A stretch of 64,000 nucleotides of DNA from DATKSG01 sp035531775 (GCA_035531775.1 DATKSG010000068.1:25301-89300); one strand, 5' to 3'; positions 1 through 8,828 are shown, numbered from the stretch's first letter. Translations and numbers: made by a program. Notes: generated from the letters alone by a model not told the origin.

Positions 1-789
1 TCCCCCGATGCGCGGCGTAATCCAGCCGGCCACTTCGGCCACCGACTCGTCCACGTCCGACAGCAGCTTGCGGCCGTCCCACGACGTTCCCGCCCCCACC
101 ACCGCCGCCCCCGGCTTCACCATGTCCGGCTTCACCAGCCCGGCCCGGCCGGCTGCCGCCACCACGACGTCGCCCTGGCGCACGAACGGGGCCAGGTCCT
201 CCACGCCGGTGTGGACGACGGTGACAGCCGCGTTGCACCCCGGGCGCTTCGACGACAGCAGAAGGGCCAGGGGACGGCCGATGGTGAGGCCGCGGCCGAT
301 GACCACCACGTGGCGGCCCTCGACCGGTACATCGTGAGCGTGGAGCAGCTCCACGATGCCGGTGGGCGTGCACGGCAGCGGCCCCGGCGCCCCCATGACC
401 AGGCGGCCCAGGTTGACCGGATGCAGCCCGTCCACGTCCTTGGCCGGGTCGACCGACATGAGCGCCGCCTCCTCGTCGAGGCCGGCCGGCAGGGGGATCT
501 GGACCAGGAAAGCATGCACCGAGGGGTCGGCGTTGAAGCGGGCGATGACGGCCTCGAGCTCGTCCTGGCTAACGGTGGCCGGTAGGTGCTCGTGGACCGA
601 GTAGATGCCCACCTGTCGGCAGTCCTCGTGTTTCATGGCCACGTAACGGGCGCTGGGCCCGTCGTCCCCCACCAAGATGGTCCCGAGACCTGGTACCACG
701 CCCGCCGCCTTGAGCTGAGCCACCCTGTCGGTGACCTCGCCCCGCACCTTGGCGGCCAGCGCCTCGCCGTCGAGGAGTTCGGCGGTCAA
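1..789 (-). CDS. folD: FolD, methylene-THF dehydrogenase/cyclohydrolase (3' end cut by window)
   Basis: Cytosolic bifunctional enzyme that converts 5,10-methylene-THF to 10-formyl-THF, the formyl donor for PurN and PurH encoded just upstream. I read 263 residues. They include the catalytic Tyr/Lys region YVAMKHEDC, the QIPLPAGLD and KDVDGLHPVN folate-site motifs, and the nucleotide-binding stretch VVVIGRGLTIGRPLA. The protein leaves the window at ITPRIGG, so about 20 C-terminal residues are missing compared with the usual ~285. The start is a TTG that overlaps the purH stop by 4 nt, the same tight coupling seen in the rest of this cluster. Confidence 0.93.
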   Translation of the reverse strand, partial: MTAELLDGEALAAKVRGEVTDRVAQLKAAGVVPGLGTILVGDDGPSARYVAMKHEDCRQVGIYSVHEHLPATVSQDELEAVIARFNADPSVHAFLVQIPLPAGLDEEAALMSVDPAKDVDGLHPVNLGRLVMGAPGPLPCTPTGIVELLHAHDVPVEGRHVVVIGRGLTIGRPLALLLSSKRPGCNAAVTVVHTGVEDLAPFVRQGDVVVAAAGRAGLVKPDMVKPGAAVVGAGTSWDGRKLLSDVDESVAEVAGWITPRIGG

Positions 790-2309
790 TGCCGGAAGTG
801 GCGTTCGCCGGTGAGCACCATGGCCACTCCGTGCTCGTCGGCCGCCGCCACCACTTCCTCGTCGCGCACCGAGCCGCCGGGCTGAACCACCACGGCTACC
901 CCGGCGGCGGCCAGGACATCGAAGCCGTCGCGGAAGGGAAAGAAGGCATCGCTGGCCGCCGCCGCGCCCCGGGCGCCGGCACCGGCTTTGCGCACGGCGA
1001 TCTCGGCTGCCTCCACCCGGCTCTGCTGGCCCGCCCCCACGCCGAGCGCCTGGCCATGGTGGACCACCACAATGGCGTTGGACGACGTGCGGGCGCAGAC
1101 CACCCAGGCCAGCTCCACATCGCGCCACTGGGCCTCGGTCGGGGTGGCCTTGGTCGGGACCTGCCAGTCGGGTCGCCCGGCCACCAGTCGATCGGCCTGC
1201 TGGACCAGGTAGCCGCCCCCGAGGCTGCGGATCTCGAGCGCGGCAGCGCTGTGGGTAGGGGCCTCGAGCAGGCGGGTGGCCTTTCGCCGGGCCCGGAGGA
1301 TGTCGATGGCCTCGGGGTCCCAGCCCGGGGCTACTACCACGTCGGCCTGCGGGCCTTCGGCCACCGCCTTGGCCACCGCGGCCGTGCACCGGCCGCCCAG
1401 GGCCACCACGCCGCCGAAAGCGGAGACCGGGTCGCACTCGAGGGCTCGGCGATAGGCCTCGGCCAGGTCGTCGGCCACGGCCGCGCCACACGGGTTGGCG
1501 TGCTTGATGATGGCCACGGCCAGGGACCCACCGGACATGTCGTGCACCAGGCGCCAGGCAGCATCGGCGTCGAAGAGGTTGAGGTACGACAGCGCCGTGC
1601 CGGCGTGCTGCACGACGTCGTCCCACCAACTGGTGGCACCGGCTGCTCGGTAGCGGGCCCCCACCTGATGAGGGTTCTCGCCGTAGCGCAACACCTCGGC
1701 TCGCTCGAGCGACAGCTCGAGGCGCGGGGGGAGCTCACCAGCGGTTTGCTCACCGGCGGGTTGCTCACCAGCCAGCCAGGCCACGATGGCGGCGTCGTAG
1801 GCGGCGGTGTGGGCGAAGGCGGCCCTAGCCAGACGCCGGCGGGTGGCATCGGACAGGTGCCCGTCGGCCTGGAGCTCGCGCAGCACGGCGGCGTACTCGG
1901 CGGGGTCGACCACCACCCCGACATGGGCGTGATTCTTGGCCGCGGCGCGCACCATGGTCGGACCGCCGACGTCGATCATCTCGACCTTGGGGTCCGAGGA
2001 GAACGGATAGAGATTGCAGACCACCAAGTCGATGGGCGTGATGCCCTGGCGCTCGAGGTCGGCCATGTGCCCGGGCACCGAGCGGTCGGCCAGGATGCCG
2101 CCGTGGACGGCGGGATGCAGGGTCTTCACCCGCCCGCCGAGCATCTCCGGAGCCCCGGTCACGGCGGCCACTTCGAGGTGCGCCACCCCCGCCTCGGCCA
2201 GCACCTTGGAGGTGTTGCCGCTGGCGATGAGCTCCCACTCGAGGTCGTCCAAGCCCCGGGCCAGCTCCACGATCCCGGTCTTGTCGTAGACCGACAGCAA
2301 TGCCCTCAT
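786..2309 (-). CDS. purH: PurH, bifunctional AICAR transformylase/IMP cyclohydrolase
   Basis: Catalyses the last two steps of de novo IMP synthesis in the cytosol. At 507 residues it is close to normal length. The cyclohydrolase domain is at about 1-165, with SVYDKTG near 6-12 and KTLHPAVHGG near 62-71. The transformylase domain starts near RYGENPHQ (208-215) and carries the active-site motif IKHANPCG near 274. A linker at residues 180-193 holds a three-fold five-residue repeat (AGEQP/AGEQT/AGELP) made by a 15-bp DNA repeat. The ATG start overlaps the purN stop (ATGA) and the stop overlaps folD, so purN-purH-folD look translationally coupled. Confidence 0.96.
   Translation of the reverse strand: MRALLSVYDKTGIVELARGLDDLEWELIASGNTSKVLAEAGVAHLEVAAVTGAPEMLGGRVKTLHPAVHGGILADRSVPGHMADLERQGITPIDLVVCNLYPFSSDPKVEMIDVGGPTMVRAAAKNHAHVGVVVDPAEYAAVLRELQADGHLSDATRRRLARAAFAHTAAYDAAIVAWLAGEQPAGEQTAGELPPRLELSLERAEVLRYGENPHQVGARYRAAGATSWWDDVVQHAGTALSYLNLFDADAAWRLVHDMSGGSLAVAIIKHANPCGAAVADDLAEAYRRALECDPVSAFGGVVALGGRCTAAVAKAVAEGPQADVVVAPGWDPEAIDILRARRKATRLLEAPTHSAAALEIRSLGGGYLVQQADRLVAGRPDWQVPTKATPTEAQWRDVELAWVVCARTSSNAIVVVHHGQALGVGAGQQSRVEAAEIAVRKAGAGARGAAAASDAFFPFRDGFDVLAAAGVAVVVQPGGSVRDEEVVAAADEHGVAMVLTGERHFRH
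1733..1777. repeat. 15-bp tandem repeat, 3 copies, in the purH linker
   Basis: Three imperfect copies of a 15-bp unit beginning gctcacc (1733-1747, 1748-1762, 1763-1777). They encode a five-residue repeat between the two PurH domains. The period is a multiple of three, so copy-number change would keep the frame. Confidence 0.8.
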
Positions 2310-2881
2310 CGGGCCGCCTCCAGCTGCTCGAGCACCCGGTTGATGGTGGCCGGGTACAGGCGACGCTCCACTTCCTTGATGCGTTCGTGCAGCGAGACCT
2401 CGGTGTCACCGGCCAGCACCACCACCTCCTCCTGGGCCAGCACCGGACCTTCGTCCATGGCCAAGGTGGCCACGTGGACAGTGCACCCGGTGACCGCCGC
2501 GCCGGCAGCCAGCGCCTCGCTCACGGCGTGCCATCCGGGGAAGGCCGGCAACAGCGACGGATGGGTATTCAGGATCCGACCGGGGTAGGCGTCGTGCACC
2601 GGCTCGGCCAGCACGGTGCCGAAGCCGGCCATGGCCACCAGGTCCACGCCGTGGGCCTGGAGCACCTCTACGAGGCGCCGGGTGTAGCGGGTGCGATCGA
2701 AGTCCGGCCCGAAACCACCCCAGTCGGCCCGGTCCACCAGCTCGACCTCCACACCGCCTTGCGTGGCCACCTCCAAGGCGCGACATTTCCGGTCGGCCAC
2801 CACCACGACGACCGGGACGGTGCCGCCCAGCAGGGATTCGAGGATGGTGCCGGTTCCCGAGACGAGGACCCCGACGCGCAC
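2306..2881 (-). CDS. purN: PurN, phosphoribosylglycinamide formyltransferase
   Basis: Transfers a formyl group from 10-formyl-THF to GAR in purine synthesis. The protein has 191 residues, the usual length. The catalytic triad expected from E. coli PurN is present as Asn105, His107 (ILNTHPSLLPAF) and Asp143 (MDEGPVL). The phosphate-binding loop is SGTGTILESL near 8-17, a variant of the usual SGxGSN. The start is GTG at 2881. The gene overlaps purH by 4 nt, which places it first in a purN-purH-folD operon. Confidence 0.94.
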   Translation of the reverse strand: MRVGVLVSGTGTILESLLGGTVPVVVVVADRKCRALEVATQGGVEVELVDRADWGGFGPDFDRTRYTRRLVEVLQAHGVDLVAMAGFGTVLAEPVHDAYPGRILNTHPSLLPAFPGWHAVSEALAAGAAVTGCTVHVATLAMDEGPVLAQEEVVVLAGDTEVSLHERIKEVERRLYPATINRVLEQLEAAR

Positions 2882-2934
2882 GCGCTCAACCTACCAGCGC
2901 GCCGCCAGGCCGATGGCAGGCGCCAGGCCGCCGC

Positions 2935-3822
2935 TCAGCCCAGCTTCCTCACGATCTCGACCATGCGCTCCCCGGCCTCGGTGGGGTTGTTGGCCACCAC
3001 CACGCCGGCGGCGGCCAGCGCCTCCATTTTGGCCTGGGCCGTCCCCTGGGAGCCCGAGATGATGGCACCGGCGTGGCCCATCTTGCGCCCCGCAGGGGCT
3101 GTAACCCCGGCCACGTATGCCACCACCGGCTTGCTCAGGTGCTCGGCTATGAACTGCGCTGCTCGCTCTTCCTCGGCGCCACCGATCTCGCCGATCATCA
3201 TCACGGCCAAGGTGTCGGTGTCGGCCTCGAAGGCGGCCAGGCAGTCGATGAAGTTGGTCCCCGGCACCGGGTCGCCGCCGATGCCCACGCATGTGGTCTG
3301 GCCCACACCCTGCTGCGACAACTCGTGCAGCGCCTGGTACGTGAGCGTGCCGGAGCGGCTCACGATGCCGACCGGGCCGCCGGCCAGGGCGATGTCGCCG
3401 GAGGTGATGCCGATGTTGCACTTGCCCGGCGAGATGACGCCGGGGCAGTTGGGCCCGAGCAGCCTGGTATCGGGGAAGTCACGGCGCAGGCGGTTGTAGA
3501 ACAACGCCTCGTCCTGGGCCGGGATGCCCTCGGTGATGCAGACGATGAAGGAGATGCCGGCGGCGGCGGCGTCGATGATGGCTTCGGGAGCTCCCTTGGG
3601 TGGCACCACCACGAACGAGGCGTCGGCGCCGGTGGCCGCGACTGCTTCGGCGCAGGAGTCGAAGACGGGGGTGCCGTCCACGTCGGTGCCGCCCTTGCCC
3701 GGGGTGACCCCGGCCACCACCTGGGTGCCGTAGTCGCGGTTGCGCAGGCCGTGGAAGCGACCCTGGCTCCCGGTCAGGCCCTGGACCACGACCCTGGTCT
3801 TCTCGTCGACGAAGATGCTCAC
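2935..3822 (-). CDS. sucD: SucD, succinyl-CoA ligase alpha subunit
   Basis: CoA-binding subunit of succinyl-CoA synthetase in the TCA cycle. It has 295 residues, as usual. The N-terminal CoA-binding domain has VVVQGLTGSQG (11-21), and the active-site phosphohistidine is His250 in GHAGAIISG. LLGPNCPGVI is near 121-130. The start is GTG and overlaps the sucC stop (GTGA), so the two subunits are coupled. A 53-nt gap separates it from purN. Confidence 0.97.
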   Translation of the reverse strand: MSIFVDEKTRVVVQGLTGSQGRFHGLRNRDYGTQVVAGVTPGKGGTDVDGTPVFDSCAEAVAATGADASFVVVPPKGAPEAIIDAAAAGISFIVCITEGIPAQDEALFYNRLRRDFPDTRLLGPNCPGVISPGKCNIGITSGDIALAGGPVGIVSRSGTLTYQALHELSQQGVGQTTCVGIGGDPVPGTNFIDCLAAFEADTDTLAVMMIGEIGGAEEERAAQFIAEHLSKPVVAYVAGVTAPAGRKMGHAGAIISGSQGTAQAKMEALAAAGVVVANNPTEAGERMVEIVRKLG

Positions 3823-4967
3823 TTGGCTCCTCCTGCCAGCGTCACGGCCCGGCGGGCTGCCCCGAGCATGGTTTCCTCCACCACCAGCCGGTCCGACACG
3901 TGGCCGGCCAGGATCTGGCGTCCCTCTGGGGCGTTGGTCCCGTCGAGGCGCAGCACGATGGGTGAGCGAAGGTCGACGCGCTCGAGCGCCTCCACGATGC
4001 CCTTGGCCACCTCGTCACATCGCGTGATCCCTCCGAAGATGTTCACGAAGATCGAGCGCACAGCCTCGTCGGTGTTGATGACCTCGAGAGCTGCCGCCAT
4101 GACGTCGGCGTTGGCTCCTCCGCCGATGTCGAGGAAGTTGGCCGCCGTGCCGCCCACCTGGTTGACCACGTCCAGCGTGCTCATGGCCAAGCCGGCCCCG
4201 TTGGCGATGATGCCGACCGATCCCGACAACCCGATGTAGTTGAGGCCCTTCTCCTTGGCCAGCAGCTCCCGGTCGTCGAGCGTCTCGGTGCCGGCGAACT
4301 CGGCCCATTCCGGGTGCCGGAAGGTGGCGTTGTCGTCGAGGGTCACCTTGGCATCGAGGGCATGGACACGGCCGTCGGTGGTGAGGATGAGCGGGTTGAT
4401 CTCGGCCAGGTCGCAGTCCCCCTCGACGTAGCACGCGTAGAGGAGCACCAGCAGCTGGGCCGCCTGCTCCCGGGCTTCCTCGTCCAGTCCGGCCTCGGCC
4501 ACCAAGGAGGCGGCGGTCGCCTCGTCGAGGCCGTCTACCGGGTCGATGTGGAGGCGGGCGATGGCTCCGGGGTCGGTGGCCGCCACCTCCTCGATGTCGA
4601 CCCCACCCTTGGCCGACACCATGCACAGGTGCTTCTTGGCGCTGCGGTCAAGGGTGAAGCTGGCGTAGTACTCACGGGCGATGTCAGAGGAGCGCTCGAT
4701 CCACACCCGGTGCACGACGTGGCCCTTGATGTCCATGCCCAAGATGGTCTCGGCATGGCGGCGCACCTCGTCGGCGTCGGCCGCTAGCTGGATGCCACCG
4801 GCTTTGCCCCGGCCGCCCACTTTCACCTGGGCCTTCACCACCACCGGGTAGCCCGCCACGTCGGCCTGGGCCACCGCCTCGTCGACGGTGTCGGCCACCC
4901 CGCCCGGTGACGTGGGGATGCCGAAACGGGCGAAGTACTGCTTGCCCTGATACTCGTAGAGATCCAC
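3819..4967 (-). CDS. sucC: SucC, succinyl-CoA ligase beta subunit
   Basis: Nucleotide-binding, ATP-grasp subunit that pairs with SucD. The 382 residues begin with MDLYEYQGKQ and VVVKAQVKVGGRGKAGG, typical of the family. The C-terminal CoA-ligase domain holds VNIFGGITRCDEVA. The start is GTG at 4967, with a GAGAGGA Shine-Dalgarno-like stretch a few bases upstream. The 214-nt gap on its 5' side (4968-5181) contains an AT-rich TATAAA (minus strand, 5020-5025) that could be a -10 box. I found no convincing -35 box with it. Confidence 0.97.
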   Translation of the reverse strand: MDLYEYQGKQYFARFGIPTSPGGVADTVDEAVAQADVAGYPVVVKAQVKVGGRGKAGGIQLAADADEVRRHAETILGMDIKGHVVHRVWIERSSDIAREYYASFTLDRSAKKHLCMVSAKGGVDIEEVAATDPGAIARLHIDPVDGLDEATAASLVAEAGLDEEAREQAAQLLVLLYACYVEGDCDLAEINPLILTTDGRVHALDAKVTLDDNATFRHPEWAEFAGTETLDDRELLAKEKGLNYIGLSGSVGIIANGAGLAMSTLDVVNQVGGTAANFLDIGGGANADVMAAALEVINTDEAVRSIFVNIFGGITRCDEVAKGIVEALERVDLRSPIVLRLDGTNAPEGRQILAGHVSDRLVVEETMLGAARRAVTLAGGAK

Positions 4968-5181
4968 CGAAGGACGTCCTCTCTGTCTGTGCGTGTGGCT
5001 GGTTGTACGTGTTGGTGTCTTTATATGTGGCTATTGCTCGCCTGGCCGTTTTGGGCTGGTGAACCGCGGCACCGGCGGACGTAGCGTCGCGCAGGCTTCG
5101 AGACACGGCGTTGGTTGGCAGGTCGTGGGCGGGCAGGTCGCCGGTGGATACGTCGCCGGCGGGCCTCGGCCAACGTGCGCC

Positions 5182-5625
5182 TCACTGCCGCGTGGCTGAC
5201 TCCTCCCGCCGGTCTAGGGCTTCGGCCATCTGCTCCACGATGGTGGGCAGCGATGCGCCGGGGGTGAAGACGAGCCCCACTCCGGCCTGCTCCAAGGCGG
5301 CGAAGTCGCCCTCGGGGATGATCCCCCCCACCACGATCAGCACGTCGTCGAGGCCCTGGGCCCTGAGTCCCTCCACAACCCGTGGCACCAGCGTCAGGTG
5401 AGCTCCCGACAACAGCGACAGGCCGACGGCATCGGCGTCCTCTTGGACCACGGCCTGGACGACCTGCTCGGGGGTCTGATGGAGCCCGGTGTAGATGACC
5501 TCGAAGCCGGCGTCGCGAAGGGCGCGTGCGATGACCTTGGCCCCGCGGTCGTGGCCGTCGAGGCCGGGCTTGGCCACCACCACTCGATAGGGACGCAGCA
5601 CGGGAACCGAGTGTAGGCAGGTCAC
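5182..5625 (-). CDS. B12-binding domain protein, methylmalonyl-CoA mutase C-terminal type
   Basis: A 147-residue stand-alone cobalamin-binding domain. It has the base-off/His-on signature D23-x-H25-x-x-G28 (GLDGHDRGAK), a following SxL element (GLSLLSG) and the GG motif (VVGGIIPEG). In families with split mutases such a domain is the small subunit and needs a separate catalytic TIM-barrel subunit, which is not in this window. It sits just upstream of sucC-sucD. Mutase yields succinyl-CoA, so a shared role in propionyl-CoA to succinate flux is plausible (inference). The start is GTG at 5625; a second in-frame GTG lies 8 codons in. Confidence 0.85.
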   Translation of the reverse strand: MTCLHSVPVLRPYRVVVAKPGLDGHDRGAKVIARALRDAGFEVIYTGLHQTPEQVVQAVVQEDADAVGLSLLSGAHLTLVPRVVEGLRAQGLDDVLIVVGGIIPEGDFAALEQAGVGLVFTPGASLPTIVEQMAEALDRREESATRQ

Positions 5626-5743
5626 GCTGGGTGAGCGCCAGACGGAGACCGTGCCTGGGCCGGGCTCGGCACGGCTCAGGCACGGCCAGGGGCTTGTGGC
5701 GGCGCCGTAGTAGCGTTGATGGGGCTGTCACTGGTCCGGGCGC

Positions 5744-6718
5744 ATGATGGCCCGCCGGTGCCGGACCGAGCCCATGGTGCGTGCCATCCCAACCGACCAG
5801 AGCGCCGGAGCCGAGCAGCTCGGCCTCACCGAGCGTCAGCGGCGCCCCTCAGGCGTGATTCGCATCGCCCGCCCTCGCCAGTGGCTCAAGAACGTCCTGG
5901 TCTTCGCAGCTCCGGGGGCGGCCGGCGTGCTCACCGAGCTCCATCCCCTGCTGCGCACAGCCGCCGCCTTCGGGATCTTCTGCCTGGCCGCCTCGGGCAC
6001 GTACTTCCTGAACGACGTCCTCGACGCCGGGTCCGACCGACACCACCCGGTGAAGCGCCTGCGTCCGGTGGCCGCCGGCGAGGTCCCCGAAGCGCTGGCT
6101 CTCGGGATCGGGCTCGGGCTCATGCTCGGCGCCGTCGCTCTGGCCTGGGCCGTGGCCGGGCACCGCTTGGCTCTTGTCATCGCGCTGTATGTGGTTCTGT
6201 CGGGGGCCTACTCACTGCGCCTCAAGCACGTGCCCATCCTCGACATGGCCGTGCTGTCGTCGGGATTCATCCTCCGCGCCATCGCTGGGGGCGTGGCTGC
6301 AGGAGTGCGACTGTCGGACTGGTTCGTGATCGTAACTTCCTTCGGTTCGCTGCTGATTGCCGCCGGGAAGCGCAGCGCCGAGCACGGCGACCTGGGGGCC
6401 GAGCGCACGCTGCACCGGCCGGTTTTGAGCCAGTACCCGGCCGCCTTCCTGCGTTCGATCCGGCTGCTGGCCTCGTCGGTCACCGTCACGGCGTACTGCC
6501 TGTGGGCCTTCGAGCGATCGGCAGCCGCCGGTCACGCGCACCATCCCATTTGGTTCGAGCTCTCCATCGTGCCGGTGGTGCTGGCCCTGCTCCACCTGGA
6601 GCTCCGCTTCGAACAAGGCCACGGCGGCGCGCCGGAGGACATGGCCTGGCACGACCGCATGCTGCAAGGCCTCGGCCTGGCCTGGGTGGTGCTCTTCGCC
6701 GTGGGGATCTACGGGTGA
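5744..6718 (+). CDS. ubiA: UbiA-family decaprenyl-phosphate phosphoribosyltransferase
   Basis: Predicted membrane prenyltransferase that joins PRPP to decaprenyl phosphate, the first step toward DPA (Rv3806c family). The first Asp-rich motif is NDVLDAGSDRHHPVKRLRP at 90-108, and the second motif region is GKRSAEHGD. About eight or nine hydrophobic helices fill the 324 residues. It is the first gene of a three-gene plus-strand operon and overlaps dprE1 by 4 nt (GTGA), which supports the DPA assignment over menaquinone or heme UbiA relatives. The exact start is uncertain: ATGs at 5744, 5747 and 5774 are all possible. Confidence 0.9.
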   Translation: MMARRCRTEPMVRAIPTDQSAGAEQLGLTERQRRPSGVIRIARPRQWLKNVLVFAAPGAAGVLTELHPLLRTAAAFGIFCLAASGTYFLNDVLDAGSDRHHPVKRLRPVAAGEVPEALALGIGLGLMLGAVALAWAVAGHRLALVIALYVVLSGAYSLRLKHVPILDMAVLSSGFILRAIAGGVAAGVRLSDWFVIVTSFGSLLIAAGKRSAEHGDLGAERTLHRPVLSQYPAAFLRSIRLLASSVTVTAYCLWAFERSAAAGHAHHPIWFELSIVPVVLALLHLELRFEQGHGGAPEDMAWHDRMLQGLGLAWVVLFAVGIYG

Positions 6719-8073
6719 GCGCGCTGCTGAGCGGTTGGGGCGGCACCGCCCCCACCGCCGCCGACTTGGTGCGGCCGGCCAATCCCGATGCCGTGGCCGA
6801 CGCTCTGGCCGAGGCCAGCATCACCGGCCGGTCGGTGGTGGCCAGGGGACTGGGCCGCTCCTACGGCGACGCCGCCCAGTGCGCGGGCGGCACCGTCCTC
6901 GACATGAGCGGCCTCGACCGCATGCTCGAAGCCGACCTGGTAGCCGGCTGGGTGCGGGCCGGGGCCGGGACCAGCCTCGACGCCCTGATGCGGGCTCTCG
7001 TGCCTCATGGGTGGTTCGTGCCGGTGACCCCGGGAACCCGCTACGTCACAGTGGGCGGGGCGGTGGCCGCCGACATCCACGGGAAGAACCACCACGTCGA
7101 CGGGTCGTTCTGCTCGCACGTGCGAGCCATGACCTTGCTGTCGCCGACGGGGGGCCACGAGCTAACGCCCACCGACCACAGCGAGCTGTTCTGGGCCACG
7201 GCCGGTGCCATGGGATTGACCGGGGTGGTGACCGAGGCCACCTTGAGCCTGGTGGCGGTGGAGACGTCGTCCATGGTGGTCGACACCGAACGGGCCGAGG
7301 ACCTCGACGACTGCATGGACAAGATGACGACCGGCGACGACCGGTACCGCTACTCGGTGGCCTGGGTCGACTGCCTGGCCCGGGGTGCCTCGCTCGGACG
7401 GGCGGTGCTCACACGCGGCGACCACGCCCGCCTCGACCAGCTCCCGGCCAAAGGGCGCGCCGAGGCCCGGCGCTTCGCCCCCCGACGGGCGCTGCAGGTG
7501 CCGGTGACGGCGCCTTCGGGACTGCTGCGACCGGCCACGGTGGCCGCCTTCAACGAACTGTGGTTCCGCAAGGCGCCACGGCACCGGGTCGGGGAGATCC
7601 AGCCGCTGTCTACCTTCTTCCATCCGCTCGACGGCGTGGGGGGATGGAACCGCCTCTACGGGCGGCGCGGCTTCGTGCAGTACCAGTTCGTGGTGCCGCT
7701 ACCCCGGGCCGACACCGTGCGGCAGGTGCTCGAGCGCCTGGCCCGGGGGCGCATGGCCTCGTTCCTGGCCGTCTTGAAGCGCTTCGGGCCGGGCGACCGC
7801 GGACCGCTGTCGTTCCCCATGGAGGGCTGGACCCTAGCCCTCGACCTGCCGGTCGGGCCGGCCGGGCTCGGGCCTCTGCTCGACGACCTCGACGAGGAGG
7901 TGGCCAACGCGGGCGGCCGGGTGTACCTGGCCAAGGACGGCCGTCTGCGCCCAGAATTGCTCGACGTCATGTACCCCCGGTTGGCGCAGTGGCGAGCGGT
8001 CCAAGGCAAGGTCGACCCCGGGGGCGTGCTGGCGTCGGATCTGGGACGCCGCCTCGGGCTGGTGGCGCGGTGA
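6715..8073 (+). CDS. dprE1: DprE1, FAD-dependent decaprenylphosphoryl-ribose 2'-oxidase
   Basis: Oxidises decaprenylphosphoryl-ribose at C2' so that DprE2 can reduce it to the arabinose epimer. The 452 residues have an N-terminal FAD-binding domain (ARGLGRSYGDAA; TVGGAVAADIHGKNHH, where His122 matches the flavin-linked His132 of M. tuberculosis) and the ALO-type C-terminal domain ending AKDGRL...YPRLAQWRAVQGKVDPGG. The start is GTG at 6715, overlapping ubiA. The residue equivalent to mycobacterial Cys387 is Ala375 (motif GWTLALDLPV, against GWNVCVDFPI from memory). That Cys is the covalent target of benzothiazinones. Confidence 0.95.
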   Translation: MSALLSGWGGTAPTAADLVRPANPDAVADALAEASITGRSVVARGLGRSYGDAAQCAGGTVLDMSGLDRMLEADLVAGWVRAGAGTSLDALMRALVPHGWFVPVTPGTRYVTVGGAVAADIHGKNHHVDGSFCSHVRAMTLLSPTGGHELTPTDHSELFWATAGAMGLTGVVTEATLSLVAVETSSMVVDTERAEDLDDCMDKMTTGDDRYRYSVAWVDCLARGASLGRAVLTRGDHARLDQLPAKGRAEARRFAPRRALQVPVTAPSGLLRPATVAAFNELWFRKAPRHRVGEIQPLSTFFHPLDGVGGWNRLYGRRGFVQYQFVVPLPRADTVRQVLERLARGRMASFLAVLKRFGPGDRGPLSFPMEGWTLALDLPVGPAGLGPLLDDLDEEVANAGGRVYLAKDGRLRPELLDVMYPRLAQWRAVQGKVDPGGVLASDLGRRLGLVAR

Positions 8074-8828
8074 ACGACGCCATGGGCATGCCCCAGAGCG
8101 CGGTCGTCATCGGCGGCACTTCGGAGATCGCCGGCGCCGTGCTGCGCGCCCTGGTGCCCCACCGCCTGCGCCGGGTGGTGCTGGCCGGCCGACATCAGTC
8201 GCAGCTGGCCGATGCGGCCGCAGATCTCCAGGGCCTCGGCGCCGAGGTGGAGGTACGCATCCTCGACGTCACCGACGTGGCCGGCCACCGCTCCTTCGCC
8301 GCCGACATGGTGGCCCATCTGGGCCAGGTGGACCTGGTGCTGGTAGCGGCCGGCGTGCTCGGCGACCAGGAAGCCGACGAAGTCGACCCGGCCGCCACGG
8401 CGGGGGTCCTGGCCACCAACTTCAGTGGGCCGGCCGCCTTGATGACGGCGTTCGCCGAGGTGCTGCGCCGTCAGGGACATGGGCGCATGGTGGTGCTGTC
8501 CTCGGTGGCCGGCGTGCGGGTGCGCCGTTCGAACTACGTCTACGGGTCCTCCAAGGCCGGCCTCGACGGCTTCGCCCAGGGCATGGCCGACGCCCTGGTG
8601 GGCAGCGGGGCGTCCCTGGTCATCGTTCGCCCCGGGTGGGTGGCGACCCGCATGACAGCCGGGCGGGCGCCGGCCCCTTTCGCCACCACCCCCGAGGCGG
8701 TGGCCGCCGATGTGGTGGCCGGACTGCGTCGCAGTGCCCCTGTGATCTGGAGCCCGCCCATCTTGAAGATGGTGTTCGCCGTGTTGCGCCTGGTGCCGCG
8801 GGCACTGTGGCGCCGAATGCCGGGTTAG
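8070..8828 (+). CDS. dprE2: DprE2, NADH-dependent 2'-keto reductase of the DPA pathway
   Basis: Short-chain dehydrogenase that would finish the DprE1/DprE2 epimerisation to give DPA, the arabinose donor for cell-wall arabinan. It has 252 residues. The nucleotide-binding motif is GGTSEIAG (15-22), the catalytic Ser is in VVLSSVAG (141-148), and the Tyr158/Lys162 pair lies in YVYGSSK. The start is GTG at 8070, overlapping dprE1 by GTGA. The order ubiA-dprE1-dprE2 with two 4-nt overlaps shows a single translation unit. No arabinosyltransferase or Rv3807c-like phosphatase gene is in the window. Confidence 0.95.
   Translation: MNDAMGMPQSAVVIGGTSEIAGAVLRALVPHRLRRVVLAGRHQSQLADAAADLQGLGAEVEVRILDVTDVAGHRSFAADMVAHLGQVDLVLVAAGVLGDQEADEVDPAATAGVLATNFSGPAALMTAFAEVLRRQGHGRMVVLSSVAGVRVRRSNYVYGSSKAGLDGFAQGMADALVGSGASLVIVRPGWVATRMTAGRAPAPFATTPEAVAADVVAGLRRSAPVIWSPPILKMVFAVLRLVPRALWRRMPG

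Noticed and set aside
789..2588. A 599-codon plus-strand open frame opposite purH and purN
   Set aside because: Antisense shadow with His/Gly-rich nonsense composition; purH and purN are conserved along their length.
5018..5050. Promoter of sucC
   Set aside because: TATAAA on the minus strand looks like a -10 box, but no acceptable -35 hexamer lies at 16-18 nt, so it is only mentioned under sucC.
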